Origin: DATGPD01 sp041398565
GTDB lineage: Bacteria; Planctomycetota; UBA1135; UBA2386
Assembly: GCA_041398565.1 (NCBI GenBank)
Contig: JAWKUN010000003.1
Span: 248,001 to 312,000, forward strand
DNA length: 64,000 bases
Direction of reading: 5' to 3'
A program made the translations under genes and the position numbers. The notes under the pieces were generated by a model that worked only from the letters and a program-made list of their open reading frames with translations, was not told the DNA's origin and searched no databases. This document shows, in pieces, positions 40,496 through 49,105 of the stretch; the stretch's first letter is position 1, and every line of letters starts with the position of its first letter.

Positions 40496-41689
40496 TCACG
40501 AATCGGAGGCGGAAGCAGAGGCGGAGCTGGAAGGGTTCGAGGCGGAGACGACGGCCTTCTGTCGCGGCGGCCGGCCGAAGCGGTCGGTGGCCGGGGTCGG
40601 CCGCGGCTGGTAGATCATGTTGCGGCGCTGCGGCGTGTAGCCCGCGTCCTTGATGTGGCGCTCGATCTCGGCGACCGAGGCCGGGTGGGAGCAGCCGGCG
40701 CTGCTCACCACGTTCTCCTCGAGCATCACCGAGCCGAAGTCGTCGGCGCCCATGCCGAGCCCGGTCTGGCAGGTCTTCATGCCCTGGGTCACGAAGCTCG
40801 CCTGCAGGTGCGGCACGTTCTGCAGGTAGACGCGCGCGAACGCCAGCGTGCGCAGGTACTCGGCGACGGTGGCCTTGTGCGGCACCAGCTCGGCCATCTG
40901 CGTGTGCTCGGGCTGGTAGGTCCAGGGGATGAAGGCGGTGAACGGCGCGCACTCGGCCTGCAGGTCGCGCACCCGGGTCAGGTGCTCGACGCGCTCGGCG
41001 TCGGTCTCGACGTGACCGAACATCATGGTCGCGGTGCACTTCAGGCCGAGAGCTGCCGCCTGCCGCGGCACGTCGAGCCACTCGTCGGTGCTGGCCTTCT
41101 TCGGGGCGATGATCTTGCGCACGCGCTCGACCAGGATCTCGGCGCCGCCGCCCGGGATCGATGCCAACCCGGCCGCGTGCAGCTCCTCGATCACGCTGCG
41201 CACCGAGCGCTTCTCGAGCTTGGCCAGGTGGGTGATCTCCGGCGGGCTCATGCCGTGGATCCAGATCTGCGGGTAGCGCTTCTTGATGTCGGCGAACAGC
41301 GCGGCGAACCACTCGGTCTTGAGCGCCGGGTGGTGGCCGCCTTGCAGCAGGAGCTGGGTGCCTTCCTGTGCGATCAGTTCGTCGATCTTGCGGTAGATCA
41401 CCTCGCGCGGCAGCACGTACGCCTCGGCGTCGCCGGGCGAGCGGTAGAAGGCGCAGAAGCCGCAGTCGGTGACGCAGACGTTCGTCGGGTTGAGGTTGCG
41501 GTCGATGATGTAGGTGACCTGGTCGCCGGGATTGAGGCGCTGGCGCACGCGGTCGGCCAGCAGACCGAGCGACGGCAGGTCGAGGCCGCGGTAGAGGGCG
41601 AGCCCTTCTTCGGGCGCGAGGTCGTGGCCGGCGAGGACCTTGTCGGCGAGATTGCGGAGGAGCTTCGGATCGGCAATCGTGGCAGTCAT
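40496..41689 (-). CDS. mqnC: Cyclic dehypoxanthine futalosine synthase MqnC
   Basis: A 397-residue radical-SAM enzyme that cyclises dehypoxanthine futalosine in menaquinone biosynthesis. The cluster cysteines are C72, C76 and C79 in CVTDCGFC; PTNVCVTDCGFCAF and IPGGGAEILVERVR are typical for MqnC. The last 17 residues are an unusual Ser/Ala-rich run (SNPSSSASASASDS) beyond the usual end. It is the first gene of the mqnC-mqnE operon. The enzymes that make futalosine (MqnA, MqnB) and the last step (MqnD) are not in this window. Confidence 0.93.
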   Translation of the reverse strand: MTATIADPKLLRNLADKVLAGHDLAPEEGLALYRGLDLPSLGLLADRVRQRLNPGDQVTYIIDRNLNPTNVCVTDCGFCAFYRSPGDAEAYVLPREVIYRKIDELIAQEGTQLLLQGGHHPALKTEWFAALFADIKKRYPQIWIHGMSPPEITHLAKLEKRSVRSVIEELHAAGLASIPGGGAEILVERVRKIIAPKKASTDEWLDVPRQAAALGLKCTATMMFGHVETDAERVEHLTRVRDLQAECAPFTAFIPWTYQPEHTQMAELVPHKATVAEYLRTLAFARVYLQNVPHLQASFVTQGMKTCQTGLGMGADDFGSVMLEENVVSSAGCSHPASVAEIERHIKDAGYTPQRRNMIYQPRPTPATDRFGRPPRQKAVVSASNPSSSASASASDS

Positions 41690-42013
41690 GGCTCGGGCAG
41701 CGGGGCGGGTCGGCGCGGAGGAAGTGCGGGATCGTAGGGAATGCGGCGCGGGCTCGCGAATTGTCCGTAGGTCCGTGTCTCGCGGCTTCCGGGCCTGGCG
41801 GGCCCGCGGATGCCGCCGCGGGGGCGCGTGGGTGGGCCGGTGGGGCGGGTGCGCGCCGGGCGCACCGCCGTCCGGAAGTCATCACCGGGTCGGGTTCGAG
41901 GCTGGAGACCGTCCGTCCGACTCCGGCCGGGCCCGAGTCCGCCCTGTCGCCCACTCCCGGCTCTTCTCTGGCACGCGCGACTCTCCTTGTGTCATGTAGG
42001 CAGAGCAACTCCC
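41690..42013. other. Structure-rich divergent intergenic region
   Basis: These 324 bp separate the divergent mqnC and thioredoxin-like genes. Most of the interest is in a nested hairpin group (41786-41878, listed separately), followed by a near-palindrome at 41919-41939. No protein-coding signal beyond GC-rich shadows is seen. Confidence 0.5.
41786..41878. ncRNA. Possible three-way-junction RNA fold or cruciform
   Basis: An outer 7-bp perfect stem (cttccgg 41786-41792 with ccggaag 41872-41878) encloses two hairpins. The first is a 7-bp stem with a 6-nt loop (cccgcgg 41803-41809, ccgcggg 41816-41822). The second is a 10-bp stem with one bulged G (left arm from 41844, right arm to 41869) around a 5-nt loop. 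The strand is uncertain. It could be a regulatory leader for mqnC (minus) or for the plus-strand gene, or simply a cruciform favoured by the high GC content. Confidence 0.35.
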
Positions 42014-43207
42014 ATGCGACTCTCGTTCCTCGACCGGCCGTTCTGGTCTCTCCTCCTGGCGATTCTCGTGCACCCGGCGCGCGCCCAGGCGGACGTGTCG
42101 AGGTTCGCGCCCGGCACGCTCGCCGAGGTGCGGGCCGCGGCCAAGGCGGCCGGCAAGGGACTGGTGGTGGACTTCTCCAGCGACGCCATCGAACCCTGCC
42201 GGCGCCTGCTGCAGACCACTTGGAGCGACGCGAGCCTGTGGCGGGCCATCGGCGACCGGGCGCTGGTGGCGCGGGTCGACCCCGAGCGGGACGCCGCGGC
42301 CAAGGAGTTCGCTCTGTCGGCGTACCCGACCCTCGTGTTGTTCGACGAGGAGGGCGCCGAGGTCGAGCGCATCGTCGGCTACATCGATGCCGTCAGCCTC
42401 AAGAACCGGCTCGCGGCGGGACTGCAGGTGCTGCCGACGGACTACCAGGAGCGCCTTGCCCTGGCGGAGAGCCTGGCTCGCAAGGGCGACGCCGACGGCG
42501 CCCTCGAGCACTACCTGTGGTTGTGGCAGCATGGCCTCGAGCACAACCAGGGCTTCGGCGGCGTGCGCGTGAGCTTCTTCCTGAGCGACTTCGTTCAGTT
42601 CGGCAAGAAGCACCCGCCCGCGTGGCAGGCGTTGGAGAAGCTGCGCGACGACCTGGCGCGGCGCGCCATCGGCGGCGAGGTGAAGTTCGAGGTCGTCTCC
42701 GACCTCGTCCATCTGGCGCGATCGATGCGTACCCCGGAGACGCTCCTCGACGTGTTCGACAAGACGCGGAAGGCGGCCTGGGACGATCAGCCGGTGGCGC
42801 GGGACGTGTTCCACAAGGCACTCGTCGGCATCCTCGCCGACAAGGGGCGAGCTGCCGACGCCGTGGCCTGTGTCGGCGACCCGCTGAAGCACCTCGAAGG
42901 GTGCGCCGGCACCTTTGCCGTGGCATTGCCGATGCCGGAGCAGCTGCGGGCGCAGATGCGGCGGGACAGCCTGGCCGAGCAGGCGGGCTTGCTGCGGGCG
43001 CTGTTCCAGACCCACGACGCGCGCACCAAGGCGTTCGTCGACCGCATGCTCGAGCTCGACCCCGACGCGAGCACGTGGCTGGTCGTTCTGAAGGCGGCGA
43101 AGGCCAGTGGCGACGATGTCGCCTGCCAGGACTACGCCGTGCGCGCACTGCAGGAACTGCCCGAAGCCGACCACGCCAAGGTGCGCGCGTTCCTGCGGCG
43201 CCGCTGA
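42014..43207 (+). CDS. Secreted thioredoxin-fold protein, active site degenerate
   Basis: A 397-residue protein with a signal peptide (MRLSFLDRPFWSLLLAILVH, then PARAQ) from the ATG at 42014. Residues 45-145 match a thioredoxin fold: the strand VVDFSSDA, a helix starting PCRRLL, and the cis-proline segment SAYPTLVLFD (102-111, P105). In place of WCxxC it has AIEPC with a single cysteine (C62), so disulfide exchange in the usual way is unlikely. The rest is helical with TPR-like character (LALAESLARKGDADGALEHY). It is probably periplasmic; the function is unknown. Confidence 0.75.
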   Translation: MRLSFLDRPFWSLLLAILVHPARAQADVSRFAPGTLAEVRAAAKAAGKGLVVDFSSDAIEPCRRLLQTTWSDASLWRAIGDRALVARVDPERDAAAKEFALSAYPTLVLFDEEGAEVERIVGYIDAVSLKNRLAAGLQVLPTDYQERLALAESLARKGDADGALEHYLWLWQHGLEHNQGFGGVRVSFFLSDFVQFGKKHPPAWQALEKLRDDLARRAIGGEVKFEVVSDLVHLARSMRTPETLLDVFDKTRKAAWDDQPVARDVFHKALVGILADKGRAADAVACVGDPLKHLEGCAGTFAVALPMPEQLRAQMRRDSLAEQAGLLRALFQTHDARTKAFVDRMLELDPDASTWLVVLKAAKASGDDVACQDYAVRALQELPEADHAKVRAFLRRR

Positions 43208-43220
43208 CCTGTGGCTCGCG

Positions 43221-46200
43221 TCAGCGGCCCAACATCACCGCGTTCAGCGCGTCGGTCACGTGCCAACAGGATCCGGTGTACGCGGCGCCCTGGAAGGCGA
43301 TCGAGGCACCGATCAGCGCCGGATCACCCGGGACGCCGAGTGCGACCTGCGGCCCGTTCATCACGAGGATCATGGCCGGCACCAGGCGAAGTTGCTGCGA
43401 CCCGCAGCCGAGCGGCGGCGGTAGGACGGAGATCGTGCGCACTGCCGGGCCCGGCGCCAACATCAGGATGCCGAGGTTCTGCGGCTGCGCGAAGGCGAGC
43501 ACGAGGCTGTCGCCGACCACCGGCTGCGAGCGATAGCGCAGCGGCAGCGGGTTGACGGAGTCGCCGGGTCCGGCGGCGCTCACGTTCGCCCACATCTGCT
43601 GCACGTCGCCCGCCGCGTCGACGAGCACGACGCGGTGGTGCGGGGCGTCGTAGCACGCAGCGCTCGGGCCTCCTGGAACCGGTTCGGTCTCGGTCGGCAC
43701 CGGCGACCAATCGGTGCCGTCGAACTCCCAGGTGTCGGCGAGCGGACCCGTGCCGTCGTGACCGCCGCGCAGCACGATGCGACCGCGCGTCGAGTCGTAC
43801 GTCATCGCGTGCGCGAAACGGCCCGGCGGCACGCGGGTCGGGGAAAGCGCGCGCCAGCCGGTCGTCGGCGCGTAGACCCAGGTGTCGTTCCACACCGACG
43901 TGGCCGAGCGGCCGCCGAACAGCACCGCCCGCCGCGACGGCGCGTGCCAGGCCATGGCCGACGCGTAGCGTGCCGGGGGCGCCTGGCCCGCCAGCGGTGT
44001 CCAGCCCTGCGCGGCGCCGCCGAAGCACCAGGTGTCGCCGTACACGAGGTTTTGGTTGACGTCCTGGCCGCCGAACAGCAACACGCACTGCGAGGTCTCG
44101 TCGACGCACGTAGCCGGTTGGCGCCGTGCCGGCGGGCCGGAGCCGGCCACCGGTAGCCAGGTGTTGGCCGTCGTGTCGCGCAGCCAGGTGTCGCCCAGCG
44201 TGTCCGCGATCAGGTTGCGCGTGTCGAGGCCGCCGTAGACCAGCAACTTGCCGTCGCCGGGCGACCAGCAGGTGGCGTGGTAGGTGCGCGGCGGCAGGCG
44301 ATCGACCGGCAGCCCGCCGGTCCACTCGGTTCCGTTCCACTCCCACGTGTCACCCAGCGCTGCGCCATCGACGACGACGCTGGCCCGACGGCCCGGATCG
44401 AAGGTCAGCGGTGGGGCGAGCGGGCCGTAGACCCCTGCGGTGGGGTCGCCGCGCGACGCGAACGCGAAGGTGATCGGTGTCCAGTCGAAGAACATCGAGC
44501 CCCACAGCCTGCCGTCGCGGGTGAGCGCTTCGACGTTGAACGTGTTCTGTTCGGGATCGCGGAAGGCGACCGGCTGCGACGCGAGGGTGTATCCGGACGC
44601 TTGCCACGCCGACCCGTCGAACCGCCACGAGCCGGTGTTCTCGACGTAGTTGCCGTTGACCATGGCGCCGCCGCCCACGAGGGCCGTGTACAGCAGGCCG
44701 TGCGCCATCGAGGCTTGCTGCACGGCCGGTCCGTTGGTCGCGAGCAAGCTCCAACTGACACCGTCGTAGCCCCAAGTCTCTCGGCTCATCTGCACTCCTG
44801 GCAGCTGGCCACCGTGCAGGACGATGCGCGAGGCCCAACCGTTGCCGGACTCGTAGACCATGGCCGGAGCCAACCGGGCGGTGGGCGGCGCGCCCGTTCC
44901 CGCGACCCAGGTGGCGCCGGCGAAGTCGAACTCCCACACGTCACCGAGGGTTTGGCCTGCCTGATCGAGGCCGCCGTAGACCACCAGTCGGTTGCGCGCC
45001 GAGTCGTAGGCCATCGCCGGCCACGAGCGAGGCGTGGGCAGCGGCGACCGCGGGTTGGTGCGTTGGATCGACCAAGTCTGGCCGTCGAAGCGCCAGAGTG
45101 CGGCGGGCGCGATCGTGCCGAGGGCATCTTCGCCCCCGAACAGGTACTGCAGCGTACCCACGGCCGCCATGGCGCCGAACCGGCGTGGGCCGGGGGTGAC
45201 GGCAGGGGCGCGTTGCTGCCAACCGCCGTCCTTGCCCCATTCCCACGTCTCGTCGGTGACGGCCCCCGACGTCGCGAGTCGGCCGCCGAACACCGTGAGT
45301 CGCCCGCGCGCCGGGTTGAAACACGCCATGAGGTCGGACCGCGGCGGCAGCACCGCGCCGAAGACGGCGAGGCCATGGTCCGGCAGGGTCGTCCAGGTCG
45401 TGCCGTCGAACGTCCGCGTGCCGAACCCGGCGCGTTTGGCGCCCGACCAGTAGTAGCCGCCGGTCAGCACGGTTTGCCGGCGGCGTGGGTCGTACACCAG
45501 CGTCCCCGCCGCGCACTCGTAGCCGCCCGGCAGCGCTGCCCGCTGTTGCCAGACGCCCGCCCGCAGGGTCCAGGTCTGCCCCGACGTCGAGATGATGCTG
45601 GGGCGTCCACCTACCAGCACGACCTCCCCGCGCGCCTCGTCGAGCGCCATCATGTGCGCGTAGCGCGCGCCGGGTCCACCCGCCAACTGCGTCCAGGCCG
45701 TGCCGTCGAAGGCCCAACTGTCACCGAGAGCCAGCGTCGTGCCGCTCAGGCCGCCGACCAGGACGAGTTGGCTGAGACCGGGATCGAATGCCATCGCCGC
45801 GTACGACCGGGACGACGGAGCGATGGCGGGGGCCCGTTGCGCCCATGCGCCGTTGTGCCACAGCCACGTGTCGCCGCGCTGCCCGGCGGCGGCGTCGCCG
45901 CCGAACAGGACGAGGTCGCCGGTGGTGCGCAGCACGGCGAGCACCGCCGCCGCGCGCGCCGGTGGCCACGGCGACGTGCGCGGTACCGGCGCGAGTCCGG
46001 GCAGAGTCGGGTCCCACGCGTAGAAGTCGTCGGTGACGTTGCCGGCGCTGTCGCGGCCGCCGAACAGCCAGGCCTGGCCATCGGCACCGACCGCCGTGGC
46101 GGCGAACGCCTTCGACGACCAGGATGTGGGCGTGTGCAGCGCGATGCTGTCGATTCCCTCGAGCTGCAGCAAGTCCTGGGGGTAGCCGGTGCCGCCGGTC

Positions 46201-46373
46201 AGCGTCACGCGCCCCCGCTGCAGGTCGTAGAACCCGGACATGCCCTCGCGCCCTTCGCCGGCGCGGAGTCGGGCTTGGTCGAGGGTGTCCTGGGCGACGC
46301 AGAGCGTCGTGGTCAGTGCGATCGAAAGAGCAGCCGAGAGGAACGCCGGGGGCACGCGGTCGTTTGCTGGCAT
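43221..46373 (-). CDS. Large secreted kelch-like propeller protein
   Basis: A 1050-residue protein with a signal peptide from the ATG at 46373 (MPANDRVPPAFLSAALSIALTTTLCVAQ). It has about 14 kelch-like blades with the pattern AMAYDSARNRLVVYGG, then GDVWEFD or DTWLWHNGAW, then an R-x-x-A/H-M turn, enough for two propellers. A C-terminal region from about residue 940 (LPLRYRSQPVVGDSLVLAF) resembles the shared tail but ends CWHVTDALNAVMLGR rather than SNGL. It ends 13 bp from the convergent thioredoxin-like gene. Surface binding is inferred from the signal peptide and repeats. Confidence 0.8.
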   Translation of the reverse strand: MPANDRVPPAFLSAALSIALTTTLCVAQDTLDQARLRAGEGREGMSGFYDLQRGRVTLTGGTGYPQDLLQLEGIDSIALHTPTSWSSKAFAATAVGADGQAWLFGGRDSAGNVTDDFYAWDPTLPGLAPVPRTSPWPPARAAAVLAVLRTTGDLVLFGGDAAAGQRGDTWLWHNGAWAQRAPAIAPSSRSYAAMAFDPGLSQLVLVGGLSGTTLALGDSWAFDGTAWTQLAGGPGARYAHMMALDEARGEVVLVGGRPSIISTSGQTWTLRAGVWQQRAALPGGYECAAGTLVYDPRRRQTVLTGGYYWSGAKRAGFGTRTFDGTTWTTLPDHGLAVFGAVLPPRSDLMACFNPARGRLTVFGGRLATSGAVTDETWEWGKDGGWQQRAPAVTPGPRRFGAMAAVGTLQYLFGGEDALGTIAPAALWRFDGQTWSIQRTNPRSPLPTPRSWPAMAYDSARNRLVVYGGLDQAGQTLGDVWEFDFAGATWVAGTGAPPTARLAPAMVYESGNGWASRIVLHGGQLPGVQMSRETWGYDGVSWSLLATNGPAVQQASMAHGLLYTALVGGGAMVNGNYVENTGSWRFDGSAWQASGYTLASQPVAFRDPEQNTFNVEALTRDGRLWGSMFFDWTPITFAFASRGDPTAGVYGPLAPPLTFDPGRRASVVVDGAALGDTWEWNGTEWTGGLPVDRLPPRTYHATCWSPGDGKLLVYGGLDTRNLIADTLGDTWLRDTTANTWLPVAGSGPPARRQPATCVDETSQCVLLFGGQDVNQNLVYGDTWCFGGAAQGWTPLAGQAPPARYASAMAWHAPSRRAVLFGGRSATSVWNDTWVYAPTTGWRALSPTRVPPGRFAHAMTYDSTRGRIVLRGGHDGTGPLADTWEFDGTDWSPVPTETEPVPGGPSAACYDAPHHRVVLVDAAGDVQQMWANVSAAGPGDSVNPLPLRYRSQPVVGDSLVLAFAQPQNLGILMLAPGPAVRTISVLPPPLGCGSQQLRLVPAMILVMNGPQVALGVPGDPALIGASIAFQGAAYTGSCWHVTDALNAVMLGR

Positions 46374-46555
46374 GTCGGAGGTCGTGGGAAGGAGCGAGGC
46401 GAAGCTACCTGTCAGTGAAGTCGCCAACAATGTCACCGATGTCATTCGACCTGGCCCGGGTTGCGGACGAAACGAGCGTCCGTCACTTGGGCGAACGGGG
46501 CGGGCCGGGTCGTCCGGTCTTGACAGACGCGAACGCACCGCCATCCTCGCCGACC

Positions 46556-48241
46556 ATGACGGTTCGTGCGCTCTCTCTCCTGTTCCTCGTGTCCGCTCTG
46601 CCGGCGCAGACTGCGTTGAACTTCGAGCCGCAGGGCGCCTTGGCCACGTTCGAACTGGACGGCCCGGCCCGCTGGCGCACGCGGTTCGCCGGGACCAAGC
46701 TCGGCGACCTGCTGGCGAGCAAGCGTTTCGCCGAGCTGTGGGCGCCGGTGACGGCGAAGATCGACGACCTGATTGCCAAGGCTCAGAAGGAATCGCAAGT
46801 CGACCAACGCGCGACGTACGACGCGGTGCTGGCCTACGGGGGCCGCGTGCGCGTGGTGTTGTTCGTGCGGCCACCGGCCAACGCCGACGCCGAACCCAGC
46901 TTCCACGGCTACGTCGCGGCGGGACCCGACGGGACGTCGGATCTGCCCGCTGCTGCCAAGTTCGTCCACGACCAGATCCTGAGCGAAGGCAAGCCGTTCG
47001 AGGCGTTGAACATCGGCGGTGCCGAGTGGCTGGCGGCCGGAATCGGCGGCGACTCGTTCACGACCGTGCCGCAGATGGTCGGCGACCACCTGACGATGCT
47101 GTTCGGCCTGCGCAGCGACCTGGCGGCGCTCGAAGGGCTCTTTGCCGACGGCGCGGCACCCGCGCCGATGTCGGCGGACGGCCCGGCGGTGGAGGCGCAC
47201 TGCGACGGCAAGCAACTGTTGCAGTTGCTCGCGTCGGTCGAGGACGACAGCGAACAGGTCATGGCGCTGATGGCCGGGATGGGAGCCAACGACATCGGCG
47301 ACGTCACCTTCCGCGCGGCGCCGCTGGAGCGTTTCACCGAGCTCACCTTCGAGATCCAGACCGGCCGGCGCACCGGCTTCATGGAGGTGCTCTTTCCGAC
47401 GCGGGACAAGCCCCCGGCGCTGCTCGCGCTGGTGCCGCGTGCCCACCCCAGCTACTACGTCGTCCCCGTCGGTAGCCAGCAACTGGTGGCGGCGATCGAG
47501 CAGGTCCTGTCGGCGATGCCGGACGCCCCGGGCACGTTCGCCGACGTCGAGGCCGACGTGGTCGACGCGATCGGCGTGCGCCTCGGCGACGACCTCCTGG
47601 CGCACGTAGGCGACGAGGCGATCTGGCTCACCGCGGTCGACGCCGACCTCGACCCGGACACGGACATGGTGTCGCTGGTCGCCAAAATATTCGACGGCTA
47701 CTGCCTGGGGGTCGCGCTGCGCGATGGCGCGGCTTTCGGGCGCACGGTCGAGAAGATGCTCGAGGCCGGCGACCTGCTGCGCATGCGCAAGACCGAGAAG
47801 TACCGCGACGTCGACGTGCACCGACTGTCCGTCCCCGCGATGCGCGCCAAGATCCACTGGACCATCACCGACGACCTGGCGGTGGTGGCCTTCGGGGAGC
47901 GCGGCCTGGCCAACCTGCAGGGCCTGCTCGACGGTGCCGCGGCACGCGCGCGCGGCGAAGCGCTCGGCGCCTTCGCCAAGAGTTACACCGAACGGTTGGC
48001 CGTGCTGCCGCCCGGGCACTGCTCGGTGTCGTTCGAGACGCTGACCGACATGTTGGACCTCTGGACCACCTTCCTCGTGATCGGCGCCAAGAACGCAGCG
48101 CGGCCGCCGGAGTTCGACGTCGAGATGGTGACTCGGGCGCTCGCGGACGTGCGCGACCTGCTGCGCGTGCACGACTTGGCGCACACGCTGACGGTCACGT
48201 ACCAGGGGGCAGACAGCGTGGTGCAGCGCACCATCTGGTAG
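46556..48241 (+). CDS. Secreted protein of unknown function (DUF3352-like layout)
   Basis: A 561-residue protein with a short signal peptide (MTVRALSLLFLVSALPAQTA) from the ATG at 46556. Visible features are GTKLGDLLASKRFAELW, a long alpha/beta body, GDDLLAHVGDEAIWLTAVD and VALRDGAAFGRTVEKMLEA. The layout recalls DUF3352-type proteins (secreted, structure undetermined), but I cannot confirm that. It diverges from the kelch gene across 182 bp and is followed 1 bp later by a strong hairpin. Codon use matches its neighbours. Function is unknown. Confidence 0.65.
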   Translation: MTVRALSLLFLVSALPAQTALNFEPQGALATFELDGPARWRTRFAGTKLGDLLASKRFAELWAPVTAKIDDLIAKAQKESQVDQRATYDAVLAYGGRVRVVLFVRPPANADAEPSFHGYVAAGPDGTSDLPAAAKFVHDQILSEGKPFEALNIGGAEWLAAGIGGDSFTTVPQMVGDHLTMLFGLRSDLAALEGLFADGAAPAPMSADGPAVEAHCDGKQLLQLLASVEDDSEQVMALMAGMGANDIGDVTFRAAPLERFTELTFEIQTGRRTGFMEVLFPTRDKPPALLALVPRAHPSYYVVPVGSQQLVAAIEQVLSAMPDAPGTFADVEADVVDAIGVRLGDDLLAHVGDEAIWLTAVDADLDPDTDMVSLVAKIFDGYCLGVALRDGAAFGRTVEKMLEAGDLLRMRKTEKYRDVDVHRLSVPAMRAKIHWTITDDLAVVAFGERGLANLQGLLDGAAARARGEALGAFAKSYTERLAVLPPGHCSVSFETLTDMLDLWTTFLVIGAKNAARPPEFDVEMVTRALADVRDLLRVHDLAHTLTVTYQGADSVVQRTIW

Positions 48242-48242
48242 C

Positions 48243-48265
48243 GCACCTGGCTCCCAGCCAGGTGC
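48243..48265 (+). terminator. Strong hairpin just after the stop codon
   Basis: A perfect 10-bp stem (gcacctggct with agccaggtgc) closes a ccc loop, starting 1 bp after the stop at 48241. No T run follows. It probably ends or protects the mRNA and separates this gene from the efflux operon. Confidence 0.5.
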
Positions 48266-48419
48266 TGTCGTCAGGCGCCGTCGTCTCGGGTAGGCGTCCG
48301 AGCCTGGCGGTGGGTCACGACGACCGCCGCGACGCTTGCGGTGGTGCGTGCGGCGAGTCGCCGCCGTTGGTCGCGTCTCCGGCAAACCCTCCTGTTGACC
48401 GGCCGGCGCCGACGCCAAT

Positions 48420-48433
48420 ACTGACTGGTCGGT
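48420..48433. promoter_or_regulatory. Candidate TetR operator
   Basis: ACTGACTGGTCGGT is a near-perfect 14-bp inverted repeat (ACTGAC and GTCGGT, one mismatch), 9 bp before the tetR start codon. The place and the palindromic form fit autoregulation by the encoded TetR protein, a common arrangement. No binding evidence is available. Confidence 0.5.
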
Positions 48434-48442
48434 TTTGAGGCC

Positions 48443-49105
48443 ATGCAGCGTCCCGATCCCGACAAGCGCAACGCCATCCTCGATGTGGCCGCTCGCCTGT
48501 TCGCGAGCCGACCCTTCCACCGGGTGAAGCTCGACGACGTCGCCGCCGCCGCCAAGGTCGGCAAGGGGACGCTCTACGTGTACTTCGCGGGCAAGGAGCA
48601 GCTGTACGGAGCGCTGATCGACGAGGGGTTCGGCCGCGTGGTGGCCGAGCTGCGCGCGCGCCTGTTGACGTCGAAGGGCACGGCACTCGACGACCTCGGC
48701 GTGATCGTGCGCGCCCTGCTCGACTCCGCGCAGCGCTTCCCACACCTCTTCCATCTCATGCGTGCCGGCCAGCAGCTGCCGTGCAGCGAGCAGCTTGCCA
48801 AGCATCGCCGGGCACTGATGCGGCTCACCGCCGACGTGGTGCGGCGCGGCGTCGAGCGCGGCGAGTTGCGCGACGGTAACCCCGACCTGACCGCGGCCTA
48901 CCTGCCGGCGCTGGTGCGTGCGGCGGTCCTCTACGGGCCGCCGGGTCTCGGCGCCGATGCCGTGGCGGACCACATGCTGGTCGTGCTCGGCCACGGCCTT
49001 CTGTCCGCCGCGAAGCCTCCCGATCGCCCCGCACGCCCTGGTCCGTCCTCCCGACCCGAGCGTCGCACTCGGCGCACGTCGGGCAAGCGCTCCCGCCCAA
49101 GATGA
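48443..49105 (+). CDS. TetR/AcrR-family transcriptional regulator
   Basis: A 220-residue TetR-family repressor. The N-terminal helix-turn-helix is clear: NAILDVAARLFASRPFHRVKLDDVAAAAKVGKGTLYVYFAGKEQLY (10-56). The C-terminal ligand-binding part is helical, and the last 35 residues are a Pro/Arg-rich extension. It is the first gene of an efflux operon: its TGA overlaps the ATG of the membrane fusion gene (ATGA). The usual model is repression of the pump until a small-molecule inducer binds. The candidate operator lies directly upstream. Confidence 0.9.
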   Translation: MQRPDPDKRNAILDVAARLFASRPFHRVKLDDVAAAAKVGKGTLYVYFAGKEQLYGALIDEGFGRVVAELRARLLTSKGTALDDLGVIVRALLDSAQRFPHLFHLMRAGQQLPCSEQLAKHRRALMRLTADVVRRGVERGELRDGNPDLTAAYLPALVRAAVLYGPPGLGADAVADHMLVVLGHGLLSAAKPPDRPARPGPSSRPERRTRRTSGKRSRPR

